64,000 nt of DNA from Rhypophila decipiens (Eukaryota; Ascomycota; Sordariomycetes; Sordariales; Naviculisporaceae), in NCBI GenBank assembly GCA_033297075.1, contig MU858103.1, forward strand, positions 62,001 through 126,000, given 5' to 3'. Shown here piece by piece: positions 35,460 through 46,629 of the stretch (its first letter is position 1; the number at the start of each line of letters is the position of its first letter). A program made the position numbers and the translations under genes. Under the pieces are notes generated by a model. That model saw only the letters and a program-made list of their open reading frames with translations. It made no database searches and was not told the DNA's origin.

Positions 35460-36165
35460 ATGCGTTTCTTCCTGCCGTCCATCCTCAGCCTGCTCCTCCT
35501 CGGAGGCAGCAACTTCTTATTCGTGTAAGTTGACCAAATCTTTGCTCCCACCGACATTGAGGGCATCAAAGTACTAACTACCTACTCATCAATAGCCTAG
35601 CCGAAGCCCAAGACCCAGTTGAAGCCACAGGAGTCATCACCATCGGCAAACCTCTCCCAACCCTGCCCCTGACCTGTCTCCTGCAGAAGCCCCAATGCTT
35701 CACCCACACAACAACCGTGACGAGTACGTCTATTGTTTCTCTTTCTCTCTGCCGCTGTCTACAGAGAACCCGGAACTAAACTGTATTCCCATCAATAGGT
35801 CGATGCCCCAACAGGGAAATAGCCGACAAAGACTGCCCAACAGGACCAATCGCCTGCCCGGCAGTCATCAAGATCACCACCACACAAGTCCCCTGCAAGT
35901 GAGTACATTTACCAATTCAACCAAAGTTAAAACTGTAAGTCTCGATACTAAGCCACAAAATCTACCTGGAAGAACCAACTGCTGCCCTGTCACACCAACC
36001 AAGACAGTAACAGCCCCTTGCCTGGGGTGCATCACCCGCTGCGTGATTCCCACCCACACCGAGACCGTGACGACCGGGTGCGATGTCAAGCCGACTCTTG
36101 TTCCGATTCCGACCTTGATTACACGGACGATTGGCATCCCGCTTCCCACCAAGACATTGATGTGA
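35460..36165 (+). CDS. Small cysteine-rich secreted protein, unknown function
   Basis: Reconstructed from four exons: 35460-35524, 35596-35723, 35799-35898 and 35973-36165, giving 161 residues in one frame. Introns have donors GTAAGT, GTACGT and GTGAGT and acceptors AATAG, AATAG and GGAAG, the last with a tactaag branch. Residues 1-26 are a signal peptide (FFLPSILSLLLLGGSNFLFV then LAEAQ). The mature part of about 135 residues has around a dozen Cys and repeated Thr/Val/Pro motifs such as TKTVTAPCLGC and HTETVTTGCD. I recognise no named family; Thr-rich Cys-paired structure suggests a cell-wall or effector-like secreted protein. Intron 3 is the least certain because its acceptor is GAAG. Confidence 0.7.
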
Positions 36166-36428
36166 AGGCAGGGTCAAATTGTGAATAGGTCCATGGAAAA
36201 TTGGTGGACGAGCTGGAGCAAGAATTAGGCACCTAGGTAGATGGTGCTCAAGTCACGAGGTTAAGAGGTCACCCATTTTATACCGCCAGTCTCCAAAAGA
36301 AAGAAAACCGGTTGCTTCAACATGTGTCATTACTACATTTTTGCTAGCCATAGAAATGAGGACAGACAACAGATAGTTGGTCCACCAAAGTGCTCATAAT
36401 AATGCGCAACACACTCTCCATACACCCC
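36166..36428. other. Short 3' flank between convergent genes
   Basis: About 260 bp between the Cys-rich protein stop and the Arc1 stop. Nothing recognised. Confidence 0.4.
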
Positions 36429-37643
36429 TTACCGCACCTGAGCACCAGTCAAGCTCTTGACAGTACAAACCCCACCACTCTCAGTGACCAGCTTGCCCAG
36501 TCCACTCTTACCCTCCAATTCCTTGACAACCCCAGCATCAAACGCCACCTCCAGCGCATCCGTAGTCGTAAAACCAGGCTGGAACGTCTCCCAGACCTTC
36601 TTCTTGGGGTTAAGCACCTTCTCCGGCTCGCCCTGCCATCCCTCAAAATACACCCTCTCACCAGCCTTGGCATCCGCCGGCGGGCTCACGAGCTCAACCG
36701 GGCCCTTGTGATCGTCCGCCTCGCCCTCCTTGATCTTGGGCGACGCAGCAAGCACCATAGCCGACGACTTGATCCCCCTCATCTTGACCGGCTTGAGGTT
36801 GCAAACCACCACCACCTTGCGCCCTTGCATCTCCTCCAACGGCACAAGTCCGTTCAAACCCGAACAGACAGTCCGGCAGATCTGCCCTTCATACTCGGCT
36901 GTGTCGTCGGTGCCGGGCTTGTCGCCCATGGCGATAGTCGATACATAGAGCGAATCAGCCTCGGGGTGCTTGATAGCCTTGAGGATATGCCCAACACGGA
37001 GGTCAATCAGACAAGGCGAGAGCACCGCAGGTGCCGGGGGCGGTGCAGGTGCGCGCTTTTGCTTTTCCTTCTTCTCCTTCTTTTCCTTCTGGGGCTTAGC
37101 ACCAGTGGCGCCTTCAACAGCCTCGACAACAGCGTCCTTGGCGGCCGTAGCCTTTTCAGCAACAGCAGCAGCAGCCTCTTTTGTCCTATCAACAAGTGTC
37201 TGCGCTTGTCCACCGGCAGCAGCAGCAGCAGCAGCGGCGGCCTTTTCCTTCTTTAGACGCTCCTTCTCGGCCTTGGCATCGACGGGGGGCTTGACGTAGA
37301 GGATATTGTCCGCGTCGACGGGGATCTTGTCCGAGACGTTGAGGCCGAAGAGGGGGCTGTTTTGGACGAAATCGACAAGGCGGACAATGTTGGGATGGCC
37401 TTGTTGGCCGGTGCGCTCCTCGGGGGTCCAGGCCTTGACCAGCGGTGCGACGGCCTCGTAGACGGCGATGTCGGCCTTGCTGGGCTTGGTGCCGAGGACG
37501 GTGGTGCGGGTGGCCAGGTCGTTGTTGAGCGAGTCGAGGGCCGACTTGTCAGCGCCGGATTTGAGAGAGTCGGCACGGGCGATCCATTGCTGCATCTCCG
37601 TCTCCTCGGCGGGGGTGTACTTGAGTGCTTCGAGGGCGGCCAT
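36429..37643 (-). CDS. Arc1/G4p1-like tRNA-binding cofactor with EMAPII (OB-fold) domain
   Basis: Single exon of 404 residues from ATG 37643. Residues 1-120 form a GST-C-like helical domain (EEVL-type LVKAWTPEERTGQQGHPNIVRLVDFVQ) used by Arc1 to dock GluRS and MetRS. Residues 121-200 are an Ala/Lys-rich linker with an acid-poor basic patch (KEKKEKKEKQKR, 185-196) that would bind tRNA nonspecifically. Residues 209-400 are the EMAPII-like tRNA-binding domain (LIDLRVGHILKAIKHPEADSLYVS, NLKPVKMRGIKSSAMVLAAS). It stimulates aminoacylation by delivering tRNA. The frame stays open for 114 further codons upstream without any ATG; see findings. It is divergent from the SNF2 gene. Confidence 0.9.
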   Translation of the reverse strand: MAALEALKYTPAEETEMQQWIARADSLKSGADKSALDSLNNDLATRTTVLGTKPSKADIAVYEAVAPLVKAWTPEERTGQQGHPNIVRLVDFVQNSPLFGLNVSDKIPVDADNILYVKPPVDAKAEKERLKKEKAAAAAAAAAGGQAQTLVDRTKEAAAAVAEKATAAKDAVVEAVEGATGAKPQKEKKEKKEKQKRAPAPPPAPAVLSPCLIDLRVGHILKAIKHPEADSLYVSTIAMGDKPGTDDTAEYEGQICRTVCSGLNGLVPLEEMQGRKVVVVCNLKPVKMRGIKSSAMVLAASPKIKEGEADDHKGPVELVSPPADAKAGERVYFEGWQGEPEKVLNPKKKVWETFQPGFTTTDALEVAFDAGVVKELEGKSGLGKLVTESGGVCTVKSLTGAQVR

Positions 37644-38345
37644 GATTCGTGGGTTGTTGGATAGAGACGAGAATTGTTGGCGGAAGGGAGATACGCTTCT
37701 CAGAGTGGGCCGTGCAGCCCGTAGTGAAAACAGTTTGAAGGTGTTTTGTTTGCGTTGGTTGGGTATAGCTTGGGTTTTCGGCTGCAGAATGATTGACCTG
37801 GATGGGATGTTTTGGAGGGGTTGACAATTTTGACCACAAAATCCAATTGCGGGGCATTGACTCAGAAAGCTAGGTCCGTTTTGGGGATGGGACAGGATTT
37901 TGGGTGCAAACGGAGGTGGAAAACGGTCAATGCTTCGAAATGGTGAAACGGAGCCCCAAAGCTCGTGACGTCGTGGAGTCCCCACTCCCCCGGTCGCGTC
38001 TTTGCGCGAGGGCAGTGGCGTAAAGTGGTTCGCGTCGATCGCGCCTTCCGCCCTTTCTTTGACAATTTGATCTGAATTCCTTTAATTGATCCCCATTATT
38101 TCAGGAAATTCTGCGTCGCTAAGAATTATGATTCTTTTCCTCTGACGGGTATTGTTGATATTTACTTTAACTCTTTAACGGACTTGGAGCCTCTCTTTGT
38201 GATCAACAAAGTCACAGTCGGAATCCTCATCTTTTAACAGGGACGCACTCTGTTAATTGGAGCATTGGCAGTCGCCAAACTTGTTCCACTCATCTCCCCA
38301 GTCAAGTCTACACCAGGCTCGCTCATTCTGCTCAATCTCGCAACA
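37644..38345. other. Bidirectional promoter/leader region between Arc1 and the SNF2 ATPase
   Basis: About 700 bp between divergent starts. The 342 bp next to the Arc1 ATG are open in the Arc1 frame. The remainder shows no gene. Confidence 0.5.
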
Positions 38346-41089
38346 ATGAGTTACACCAAGCTCCGAGGGGAGCAAATCCTCGCCGAGGAAGAGGAAAAGG
38401 CGCGAGCTGAGAATGAAAAGTCAGAAGACAAGAGAAGGAAGAAGTGGAAGAGAAGGGCCATCACCAGGGAGGAACGGGACGCCAAGGCTAAAGACCTCGA
38501 CCAACTTCTGGCCCAGAGTGCCGCCTTTAGCAGCATCCTCACCAGCAAAACACAGGCACTCGGCCGAGTGGGCACCGGCTTGGACGGGAAGACGCTGGGT
38601 GAGCACGATCTCACCATGGCCAAACAGCCCAAATGTCTCGTCGGCGGCACCATGAGAGACTACCAGCTGGAGGGTCTCACCTGGATGTATGAGATTTGCA
38701 TTCAGGGCATGAGCGGCATTCTTGCCGACGAAATGGGTTTGGGTATGCTCTACTGCTCCCCCAAGCAAGACCATGGCTAATAACCGGCGCAGGAAAAACC
38801 ATCCAGACCATTTCCCTCATCGCACTGCTCAGAGAACAAGAGAATTATCTCGGACCACATCTCATTGTGGCACCTCTGAGTACGCTCTCCAATTGGATCG
38901 ACGAGTTCCATAAATGGGTTCCATCCATCCCCGTCGTCATGTACCATGGCACACCGGATCAACGAAGTGACATCTTCAAGAAGGATATCATGAAGCACAT
39001 GCATGGCGGCAGACCAAGTGATAAGTTCCCTGTGGTTTGCACGAGCTACGAGATGGTCATGAAAGACCGTGCTTCGCTCGGCAAGATCAACTGGGAGTTC
39101 ATCATCATTGACGAAGGCCACAGGATGAAGAACTTCAACTCGAAGCTCTTCAGAGAGCTCAAGACTTTTACTTCGGCAACGCGTCTGCTGATCACGGGAA
39201 CACCGCTGCAAAACAACCTGAAAGAGCTTTGGTCCTTGCTCAACTTTTTGCTGCCCAAGATCTTCCGGGATTGGGAGGCCTTTGAGAGTTGGTTTGACTT
39301 TAGCGATCTGGAGGACGAGGAAGGAACCGAAGAGTTCATCGCCGACAAGACGAAACAAGAGCTCGTCAAAAAGATGCATGTTGTGCTGCAACCTCTGCTT
39401 CTTCGCAGAGTCAAGTCCGATGTCGCCAAATATCTGCCCAAAAAGCGCGAATACGTGCTGTTCGCGCCCATGACCAAGGAGCAGACAGACTTGTACAATG
39501 TCATCAATGACAAGACCATTGATACACGAGCTTTTCTTGAGAACAAGGTGGTGGAGAGGCTCACTGGTGCCACCAACAGCCCAGCCCGTTCGCTCAGAAG
39601 CACCCCTCTGTCGTCAAGGTCGAGCAGCGTCAGGCTGGAGACGGATACCGACACTGATGTTGCTTCTGTGTCCACGAGGGAGAGCCCGCCGGATGTGAAG
39701 CCCGACAAGCCAAATGCTTTCGCCATGATGATGGGTGGCAAGCGCCCTCGTGGTCGTCCGCCCAAGAACCCGGCTGCCAAGGCAGCGGCTGCTGTTGCCG
39801 AAACCCCAACCAAGCCGACCAAGAAGGTCCCCAAAAGGAAGGAGCCCTCAGTCGCATCCTCACCGGCCTCCAAGAGTGCCAAGTCGAGCCGGCAGTCAAC
39901 TCCAGCCAGCAGTCGTCGCGGTAGACCAAGAAAGTCCCAGGTCTACACCGAGGCTGACTCGGACGAGGAAAAGCTCGATGACGACGAATTCGAGGCAAAG
40001 CTCGCCGAGGAGATTTCCAGGACCGAGGCCCAAGACTTGGACATTGCCATGAATGCTGAGGACTTTGAGCGAGCCCAGACTCTGGAACTGGCGAGTAAGT
40101 ATATTTTCTATTTAACCTCGATGGTGTAAGATCAGTCACTGACTTGTAACAGAACGTGAAATATCGGCCAAAAAGCTCGGAAATCCGCTTGCACAGTTGC
40201 GCCTAGTGTGCAACAGCCCACACAACTTCTACAACCCATGGTCGCCAGAAACCGGTGTCCATGTAGACGAGTCCATCGTCACCTCTTCTGGCAAGATGCT
40301 TCTCCTGGACCGTTTGCTCCCGGCCCTCTTCAAACGAGGCCACAAAGTCTTGATCTTCTCCCAGTTCAAGACACAACTGGACATCCTTGAGGACTATTGT
40401 CGTGAGCTGCGCCAATGGGATCTCTGCCGCATTGACGGCGGTGTTTCGCAAGTCGATCGACGCGCACAGATTGACGAGTTCAACAACAACCCCGACATGA
40501 AGATATTTCTCCTCTCGACGCGCGCGGGCGGGCAGGGTATCAACCTTGCCAGTGCGGATACGGTTATACTGTTCGACAGCGACTGGAATCCCCAGCAAGA
40601 CTTGCAAGCCCAGGACCGAGCTCATCGAATTGGTCAGACGCGCCCCGTCATTGTTTACCGCCTCGCGACTAAGGGAACAGTCGAGGAGGATCTGCTGATG
40701 AGTGCGGATGCCAAACGTCGGTTGGAGAAGCTGGTCATCAAGAAGGGAGGGTTCAGGACCATGGGGCAGAAGCTGTATATGCGCGAGGATTTAGATAAGG
40801 AGACCTTGCGCGCGCTCTTGCTCAAGGATGGACAGGTTTATAAGTTCTCTGGTGATAAGGAGTTTCTGAGCGAGCAGGACTTGGAGGTCCTATGTGATAG
40901 GTACGTCTTTTTCTTTTCGCTTGGTTAGACCACGTTACTGACAATTGATTTTCTCATCTCAGGAGTGATGCTGCTTATGCCAGGGCTGCCGAAGGCGACG
41001 GTAACGCTGATGGGTACAAGGTTGTCGAGACTGGCGTCAATGGCATCATCGCGGCTGGCGAGAATAAGGAGCTTACCAGGTCTCGTTGA
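38346..41089 (+). CDS. LSH/DDM1/Irc5-like SNF2 chromatin remodeller (Neurospora MUS-30 type)
   Basis: Exons 38346-38742, 38793-40094, 40153-40900 and 40963-41089, giving 857 residues. The first intron is only 50 bp and splits the Walker A motif DEMGLG|KT. Helicase motifs are clear: DEGHRMKNFNSKLFR (motif II), TGTPLQNNLKELWSLLNFLLP, and in the second lobe LLSTRAGGQGINLASADTVI and DLQAQDRAHRIGQTRPVIVYRL. The N-terminus has a charged coiled-coil-like segment. Between the lobes an insert carries two AT-hook-like patches (about residues 446-455 RPRGRPPKNP and 505-512 RRGRPRKS) and a C-terminal acidic part. Family members move nucleosomes for DNA methylation or genome stability. The C-terminal exon 4 was placed by frame and conserved end. 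Confidence 0.92.
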
Positions 41090-41482
41090 GTTACTGCTGC
41101 CCTCGTTTCTTTCACTCGACACTGTTACAGGCTGGCCCTTGTGGGCATGCACATGGACTACGACATGGAAGTTATGTTTTGGTTCTTTCAATGGTTTGCT
41201 TTTTTTCTTCTTGGTTATACCCTGGAGTTTGTACGGTGGAGTAGATTTGCTTTACTTTATCATGGGCGGAGTATGTTGGCGAGAGATCTGTTTGTCTGCA
41301 GGAGTATGGTCTCACAGACATTATCGCTTGAGCACTGGAGTGGATGCTGGCTGGATCTTGAAGATATATCCGGACTTGCTTTGGGTATAGTACTAGCACG
41401 CATACATGTGGCTACATAGCACGGGAGTTATCGGCTTCAAAGAACACGATGAGAATATATACAATCATGGCTGTGTGGCCAA
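41090..41482. other. 3' flanks between the SNF2 and HET genes
   Basis: About 390 bp between convergent stop codons. Nothing recognised. Confidence 0.5.
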
Positions 41483-43495
41483 TTATATAATGACGATTGT
41501 CCTTTGCCTCGCCTTCTCAAAGTCCATCCACCCAGAACTCACATCGGGCCGACTAAACATGCCGACACGGTAATACCTGCCCGGTGTCGCAGAAGCAGGA
41601 AACACAACAAGGCCGTAAACTCGCCGCTGCTTCACATGACCCAAACCAAGCCCCAACCACACGTCGGAATCACAAGTCCCGATCAAGACCATTTCCAGCC
41701 CATCTGGCAACCCACAATCGACATGCACAACCCAGTCCATCTCGAAGCCCGAGCTATCCTTGGCATATTCCTCAGGAAGCAGTGACAAGACTCTAGATGT
41801 GATGGCGAGCTCACCATCAGTAATCTGACCATATGGATTCAACCCCTTCAGTTCCATCTTGACGTCGAATTTGGCCACTACCACACTCATTTCTCCTTGC
41901 GCGGCGGCGGCGGCGGCGGCGGCGGTAGTAGTAGTCATCGCCGTCGTCGGGGGGATATCCAAGAAATCCAACCTCCCCATCCCACCGCCTTCCCTGGCCC
42001 AACTCCAACTCGGCGCGATGTACTCGTCCCTGTCCCCAAGCCAATCCATCAGCTGCTCAAATCCAGACCTCGAGACCACCGACAATGGATTATTCTTCTT
42101 CCCACTGGCACTGCCCGACTTGGCGCGACCAGAAGAACCATACCAAACCACTTCCCTCCCAAGATCCTCCACCCACAAGCCCGCAGCATAGCGATATCCA
42201 CTGACTTCGGCAACATAGCTCGCCAGCCCCGAAATAGCAGGCAGGTTATCGGCCCGTCTCGAAAACTCATAGGTCGCGAACCGCGGGATGAATATATTTC
42301 TCCAAGACTCGAGCAGTTCCTCTGTCATTTGACAATTCCCAATTCCATCTGCCTGTCCACCCCCCACCACAATGTCTGTGTTTCCCATACTAGTATCAGA
42401 CGGTTCCAAAAACGCCAACTGCTTCTTCAGCAACGGGCCTTGTTTCCCTTCTCGAAAGGTAAAGTTTGCACATCGGAGGTGGATATTTGTCCTGTCGAAA
42501 TATAAAAGTCTCGTCGAGAGGGCCTTCTCCTGAAACGTCCAGCCCCGGGTTGACCAGCGGGATTTTGACATTGCAGAGGCGAATTCCCATGCTGAGGGGG
42601 GGTCGATATTTTCTTGTTGCTCGTTTTCATTGTCGTCGTCCAGTTCTTGCTCTTTCTTTTGATCGTGGACTTGCTGTGTAGAACTAGTAGCTCGTCGGCT
42701 TTTCTGAATCTGACTTCTTCGCGCTGCTGGTAACTCATGATGACTCTGGCCCTGTTTTTCTTCTCGGGTTGCATGCCACTCTGCTTGCTTTTCACTGTGT
42801 TGATTGCGTCGTTGGTCAGTTATTTCCTTACAAGTGCCACTCTCAGGGAAACTTGAAGCACCGCCGGCGGTAAAAGGCTCTGACCGTGACCACCGCCCAT
42901 CAAGAAACCCAACCCGACAACTTGCGCTCCCCAAGCCAACGATGGTGACCCAAGCATTGGAATAAATCCGCCCCATCACCGCGCTTTCAGCTTCCCAATC
43001 CGCGAGATCATCTTGCAGGATACACAGCGAATCAATCCACAAATACGACAAGCCCAGTCGTCTCGTTACAGTTATAGCGTCGAGTAAGATGGGCGATAGC
43101 TCTTCTTTTTGAATCCCGACTTGTCCGAGTCGAGAAGATAACGACGCGCTGGTGATGGTGCATTGTGTAAGGGCGTCGGACGGTGGACCCCAGCAGTAAC
43201 TTAGTGCTGCGTACTTGTATTTGTGTTTCGGCCGCCCTTGTTTGTGGTCCTGATCATGATGACTTGGAAGATTACCATCGTCTTCGGGCAAGTGATTGTT
43301 GTCGGCAGTGTTGGTGATTTCAACCCTGACGGTGGGGTCCTCGTCTGTCCCAATGAAGAGCAGGCGGGTGGGTATAAAACCCGGAGACAAGACAGGATGG
43401 TTGCAGTGTTTTGCGCAGTGGGCGATGGCGGCCTCTATCGTGGTGATGTGCCGGACTGAGGAGGAGGTGGATGGTGAGGATGAGGGGTTACTCAT
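41483..43495 (-). CDS. HET (heterokaryon incompatibility) domain protein
   Basis: Single exon of 670 residues from ATG 43495. HET signature blocks are present: YAALSYCWG (95-103), YLWIDSLCILQDD (151-163), MGRIYSNAWVTIVGLG and, after a divergent linker, SRWSTRGWTFQEKALSTRLLYF. The linker between blocks (about 200-300) is Gln/Lys/Glu-rich and low complexity. HET domains trigger cell death after fusion of genetically different hyphae, or act in immunity-like responses; they are TIR-like in fold and often paired with NLRs. An Ala run (about 565-572) encoded by a gcc/gcg repeat lies in the C-terminal half. Upstream in-frame codons start from a TTG and were not used. Confidence 0.92.
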   Translation of the reverse strand: MSNPSSSPSTSSSVRHITTIEAAIAHCAKHCNHPVLSPGFIPTRLLFIGTDEDPTVRVEITNTADNNHLPEDDGNLPSHHDQDHKQGRPKHKYKYAALSYCWGPPSDALTQCTITSASLSSRLGQVGIQKEELSPILLDAITVTRRLGLSYLWIDSLCILQDDLADWEAESAVMGRIYSNAWVTIVGLGSASCRVGFLDGRWSRSEPFTAGGASSFPESGTCKEITDQRRNQHSEKQAEWHATREEKQGQSHHELPAARRSQIQKSRRATSSTQQVHDQKKEQELDDDNENEQQENIDPPSAWEFASAMSKSRWSTRGWTFQEKALSTRLLYFDRTNIHLRCANFTFREGKQGPLLKKQLAFLEPSDTSMGNTDIVVGGGQADGIGNCQMTEELLESWRNIFIPRFATYEFSRRADNLPAISGLASYVAEVSGYRYAAGLWVEDLGREVVWYGSSGRAKSGSASGKKNNPLSVVSRSGFEQLMDWLGDRDEYIAPSWSWAREGGGMGRLDFLDIPPTTAMTTTTAAAAAAAAQGEMSVVVAKFDVKMELKGLNPYGQITDGELAITSRVLSLLPEEYAKDSSGFEMDWVVHVDCGLPDGLEMVLIGTCDSDVWLGLGLGHVKQRRVYGLVVFPASATPGRYYRVGMFSRPDVSSGWMDFEKARQRTIVII

Positions 43496-43985
43496 GGAGC
43501 TGATCAACCAACTGGTGTATTCTCTCAAGGTGTTTGATATTTGTGATTTTGGATATGGTCATTTGTTTTGCAGGTTCCTTTACTTTTGAGTCTGCGGAAG
43601 AAGAGTCGGAATGTTTCAATGTTTTATCAACTTGGAAGTAGGAAAAGAGGCCTGCTGCTGTGCTGTCATGAGGCAGGGAGGTCACGGTGGATACTGAAGT
43701 ATCAAGGCAGTGAGCGGTGGGCCAATCAGATTCGCTGAAACTCGGCAACTTATAAAGCACGTATAAATCAAAATCGTCCGGCCCAGGGTGGCCTCCTTTT
43801 CGTGGGTCACGCAGGTAAATAATTGAAAGGACGAGAAAGCGAATGGATTGAGCAAGAAGAAACGGATGAAAACTCTATGGGATCAAGGTTTCCTTTGGTG
43901 AACGGGGAATAAGGTTCCTTCCTGCCTGATACAAGTGGCATGTTCTGGCTGCCCTCCGAGACCGGATGCTGAGTGAAAGTAATGT
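43496..43985. other. Intergenic region between the HET and DUF7708 genes
   Basis: About 490 bp between the HET start codon and the stop codon of the next minus-strand gene. It should hold the HET promoter. A heptamer-free, TATA-like tataaagc lies at about 43751-43758 on the plus strand. No gene. Confidence 0.45.
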
Positions 43986-45928
43986 TCAAAATTCCAACTC
44001 CATGGGCCTCTTCCACCTCGCATCGTTATCCGACCATGTGTCATGGATGACCCTAGGCAGGTGCAAAACCTCGTCATCTTCGTCAAATAGGTACTCCAGC
44101 CCTTCTAGCCTCGCCGTACTGGCAAACAAAAACTTGAGCGTAGGCGCTGCCTCGTCACCTGCTTGGTTCCTGTAGATGGATACCAAACCCTCCATCACAG
44201 CCCTTGTTCCCACCCCCCGCTTCGGATCTCTCATGAAAAGCTTCAGACCGTCTATGATCACCACAACAAAGATGTTTCGCCCTTGCAACTTGTCGAGCAG
44301 GATGTGAAAGATGGCGATGATGCCGTCAATATCCTCGGGATTATTCAGCAAGAGCTGGAATCGCTCGCCCAGAGACTGATCTTCGCCAAGCAGAGAGTGA
44401 AGGACCGCCCGTCCCCTGTCGACGAGCTGGAGGAGCAGACTCATTGCTAGCCCTGCTGCGGTTCCAACAAAGTCATTATCTCGGTGATGCTGACCACAGA
44501 AAAATACCAAAGGAATGATAAAAGGTGAAGCTTTTCGTCGTCGACGTCCTTGGTTCTGGTAATAAACCTGCTGACTTGCGTGGATCTCCAATAGGCGATT
44601 CACGATCTTGGCACAAACCAGCGAGACTTCTGACCGCGGCTGGGAAGGCGCTGCCGACCGGCTGTTTAGGAAGAGCATCGACGGGCGGTTTAGGACCAGC
44701 CAGGCCCGAATCCTGGGATTCGACTGCATGGCCACCACCCGTTCTTCCTCAAAGTCCTCGCCTTGAGCCGAGTTGTGTCGCCGAGATGGACGGAGGATCT
44801 GGTGGATATCTTCGCAGTCATGATATACCATGCCGGGGTCATAACCGAAATCGCCTAGCAAAGCGTCGATGTTGACAATTGGTGGCAACGGAGAGGGAGG
44901 CCTCGGAGATGGGCGTTGTTGGAGATATACCAGTTCCTGGAGACGAGAGAGAAGGTCATCTGTGTCGAAGCTCTTGCTGCTTTGGTTTACGGGGACGGGT
45001 TGGGTATCGAGCTTCTCTAGCATGCCTAGCGTGGCAACTTGACGTCTGGTGGCCTCGAGTTCTATCAGTTCGGTCCGCTGGGCAATGGTGTGGACCTCTT
45101 GGGCAATCTTTTGTTGAGCCTGTGCCGTTTGGACTTGGAGGACCAGCGATATTTTGTTTGCCTGCAGCCAGAACTGCTGGGACTTGAGTCTGACGTCCTC
45201 CATGTGCTCGGTGAGCTTCTGGGAGAAGCCGGTCGGGTCGACGACGAATTTGATACTGGTGACTGTGGTGACGGTGCCGGTCAGCATCATCTGAAGTGTC
45301 TCACGGGCTTATGAGAGAACCTACCAAAAGAATTCTTGATAAACCACAACAAAATTTGTCTCAGAGTGTCAAAGACGGCAGCAAATACGGCAGAGCAGCG
45401 ACGATGCAGGTTTTCGTCTTGAATAAAGACGGGAATCTTGCACAAATCTGATGAGTCCTCCAGCACGCGAGGGAGCTCCTCAAGCGCCTTGAGCATGGCG
45501 TCACGGTATAGCGATGTCTCGTGCATGGCCTTGAAGACCATGTTGAACCCGGTAAACAGGACAGACGAGAAGCCAAAGACATCATTCGGGACAAGTGAAA
45601 GGAGTGTCTGGCCAACCCCTGCGTGACGACACAAGGATCGAAATGCAAGTCTAACTTTGCCGAATATTGCGCTGGTTTCGGGATTCTTCAGTCTAGTTGC
45701 GATTTCCTGTAGGTCGTGACATGCTGCTTGAACTCCTTGGTCCAGCTCGGCCCAGTTGTCCTCTGTCGCGGCTACAGCGATATCATCTATCTGGGCTTGT
45801 TTCTTCTTTTTGCGGTATTCATTCACTGTCTGTATCAGTTGGTTGCGAGAGAGTATGCAGCTCTCGTAGAGCTCACTGTAATTCCGGCTTGGTGGTATTT
45901 GGGAGGATGGCTCCAACGAGAACTCCAT
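43986..45928 (-). CDS. DUF7708-type NLR-like protein with degenerate NTPase region
   Basis: Exons (minus) 45928-45325 and 45262-43986, giving 626 residues. The 62-bp intron has donor GTAGGT, a gctgacc branch site and acceptor CCACAG, and joins IKNSF|VTSIKFVVDP in frame; a shorter 34-bp option fails the frame. Residues 1-215 are helical and match the fungal N-terminal domain placed on STAND/NLR proteins (QGVQAACHDLQEIATRLKN..., LLSLVPNDVFGFSSVLFTGFNMVF). A coiled-coil middle is followed by an NTPase-like part with FFCGQH at the place of a P-loop and a Walker B-like VVVIIDGLKLFM. No Walker A Gly-Lys-Thr is visible and no repeats follow, so ATP use is doubtful. Confidence 0.75.
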
Positions 45929-46629
45929 GATATAAACTCAGTCTGGAGGGTCGGCAGCTAAAGTAGCGATGAAGATGTAGAAGATGGTGAGATCTTGTTA
46001 GTCTCGAGCAATATATGGAGATAATTATGAGGAGCGGCGGCGATGTGGCTCGGGTCTGAACATGTTTGGTATAAAACTACAAATGGACTTGGCGGTTAGG
46101 ATCATATCGCCGTCCCGGGTTACCTCCTGGCCTCCTGCTACAGACCGTTTGGAATTTACAGGCACGAGTATTCCGTCCTTACCAAGCAGGCGCCAAAATT
46201 CCAGGTTACAGGTATTGCAATATTCGCCAGCCATTTGTTGGTATTGGGCTTCAGTTTTGGCCCCCATGTATCTTGTTAGATGCCCGTGGCTCCCCAAACC
46301 TGCAGCTGGTGTCACACTGCATGAATCCCACGACTTAGCCGCCCGCCCATGCCCAACTCAATGAATGGCGACGGTTGTCCCCGATTGGAGGCCCAGGCAT
46401 CAGCGGCCCAGCCGCCCAGGGAATGGGCGAGTCTGGTATCACCATGTCTCTCTCCTTTGCCCACTCACCCGCTTCATTTGCTTATTTTGCATGGCTCGGA
46501 GTACGACCACCTGCTTCGAGATAGTACAAGACGAAAAAGATCCAGCTTTCGAATCACAATTGTCGGCCACTGTTGTGAACCCCTCAACGATAACCGCACT
46601 GACGGCTCCCGAGTCCCGACCAAGACACT
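45929..46629. other. Divergent promoter region between the DUF7708 and AAA genes
   Basis: About 700 bp between divergent start codons. A minus-strand frame of 80 codons from ATG 46267 with YCNTC is open but unsupported. Confidence 0.4.

Noticed and set aside
45287..45324. A 34-bp intron in the DUF7708 gene
   Set aside because: Too short for a fungal intron and gives the wrong frame; the 62-bp alternative with a branch site restores it.
46025..46267. 80-codon minus-strand ORF with YCNTC
   Set aside because: No repeats of the zinc-finger-like pattern, no family, lies in the divergent promoter region.
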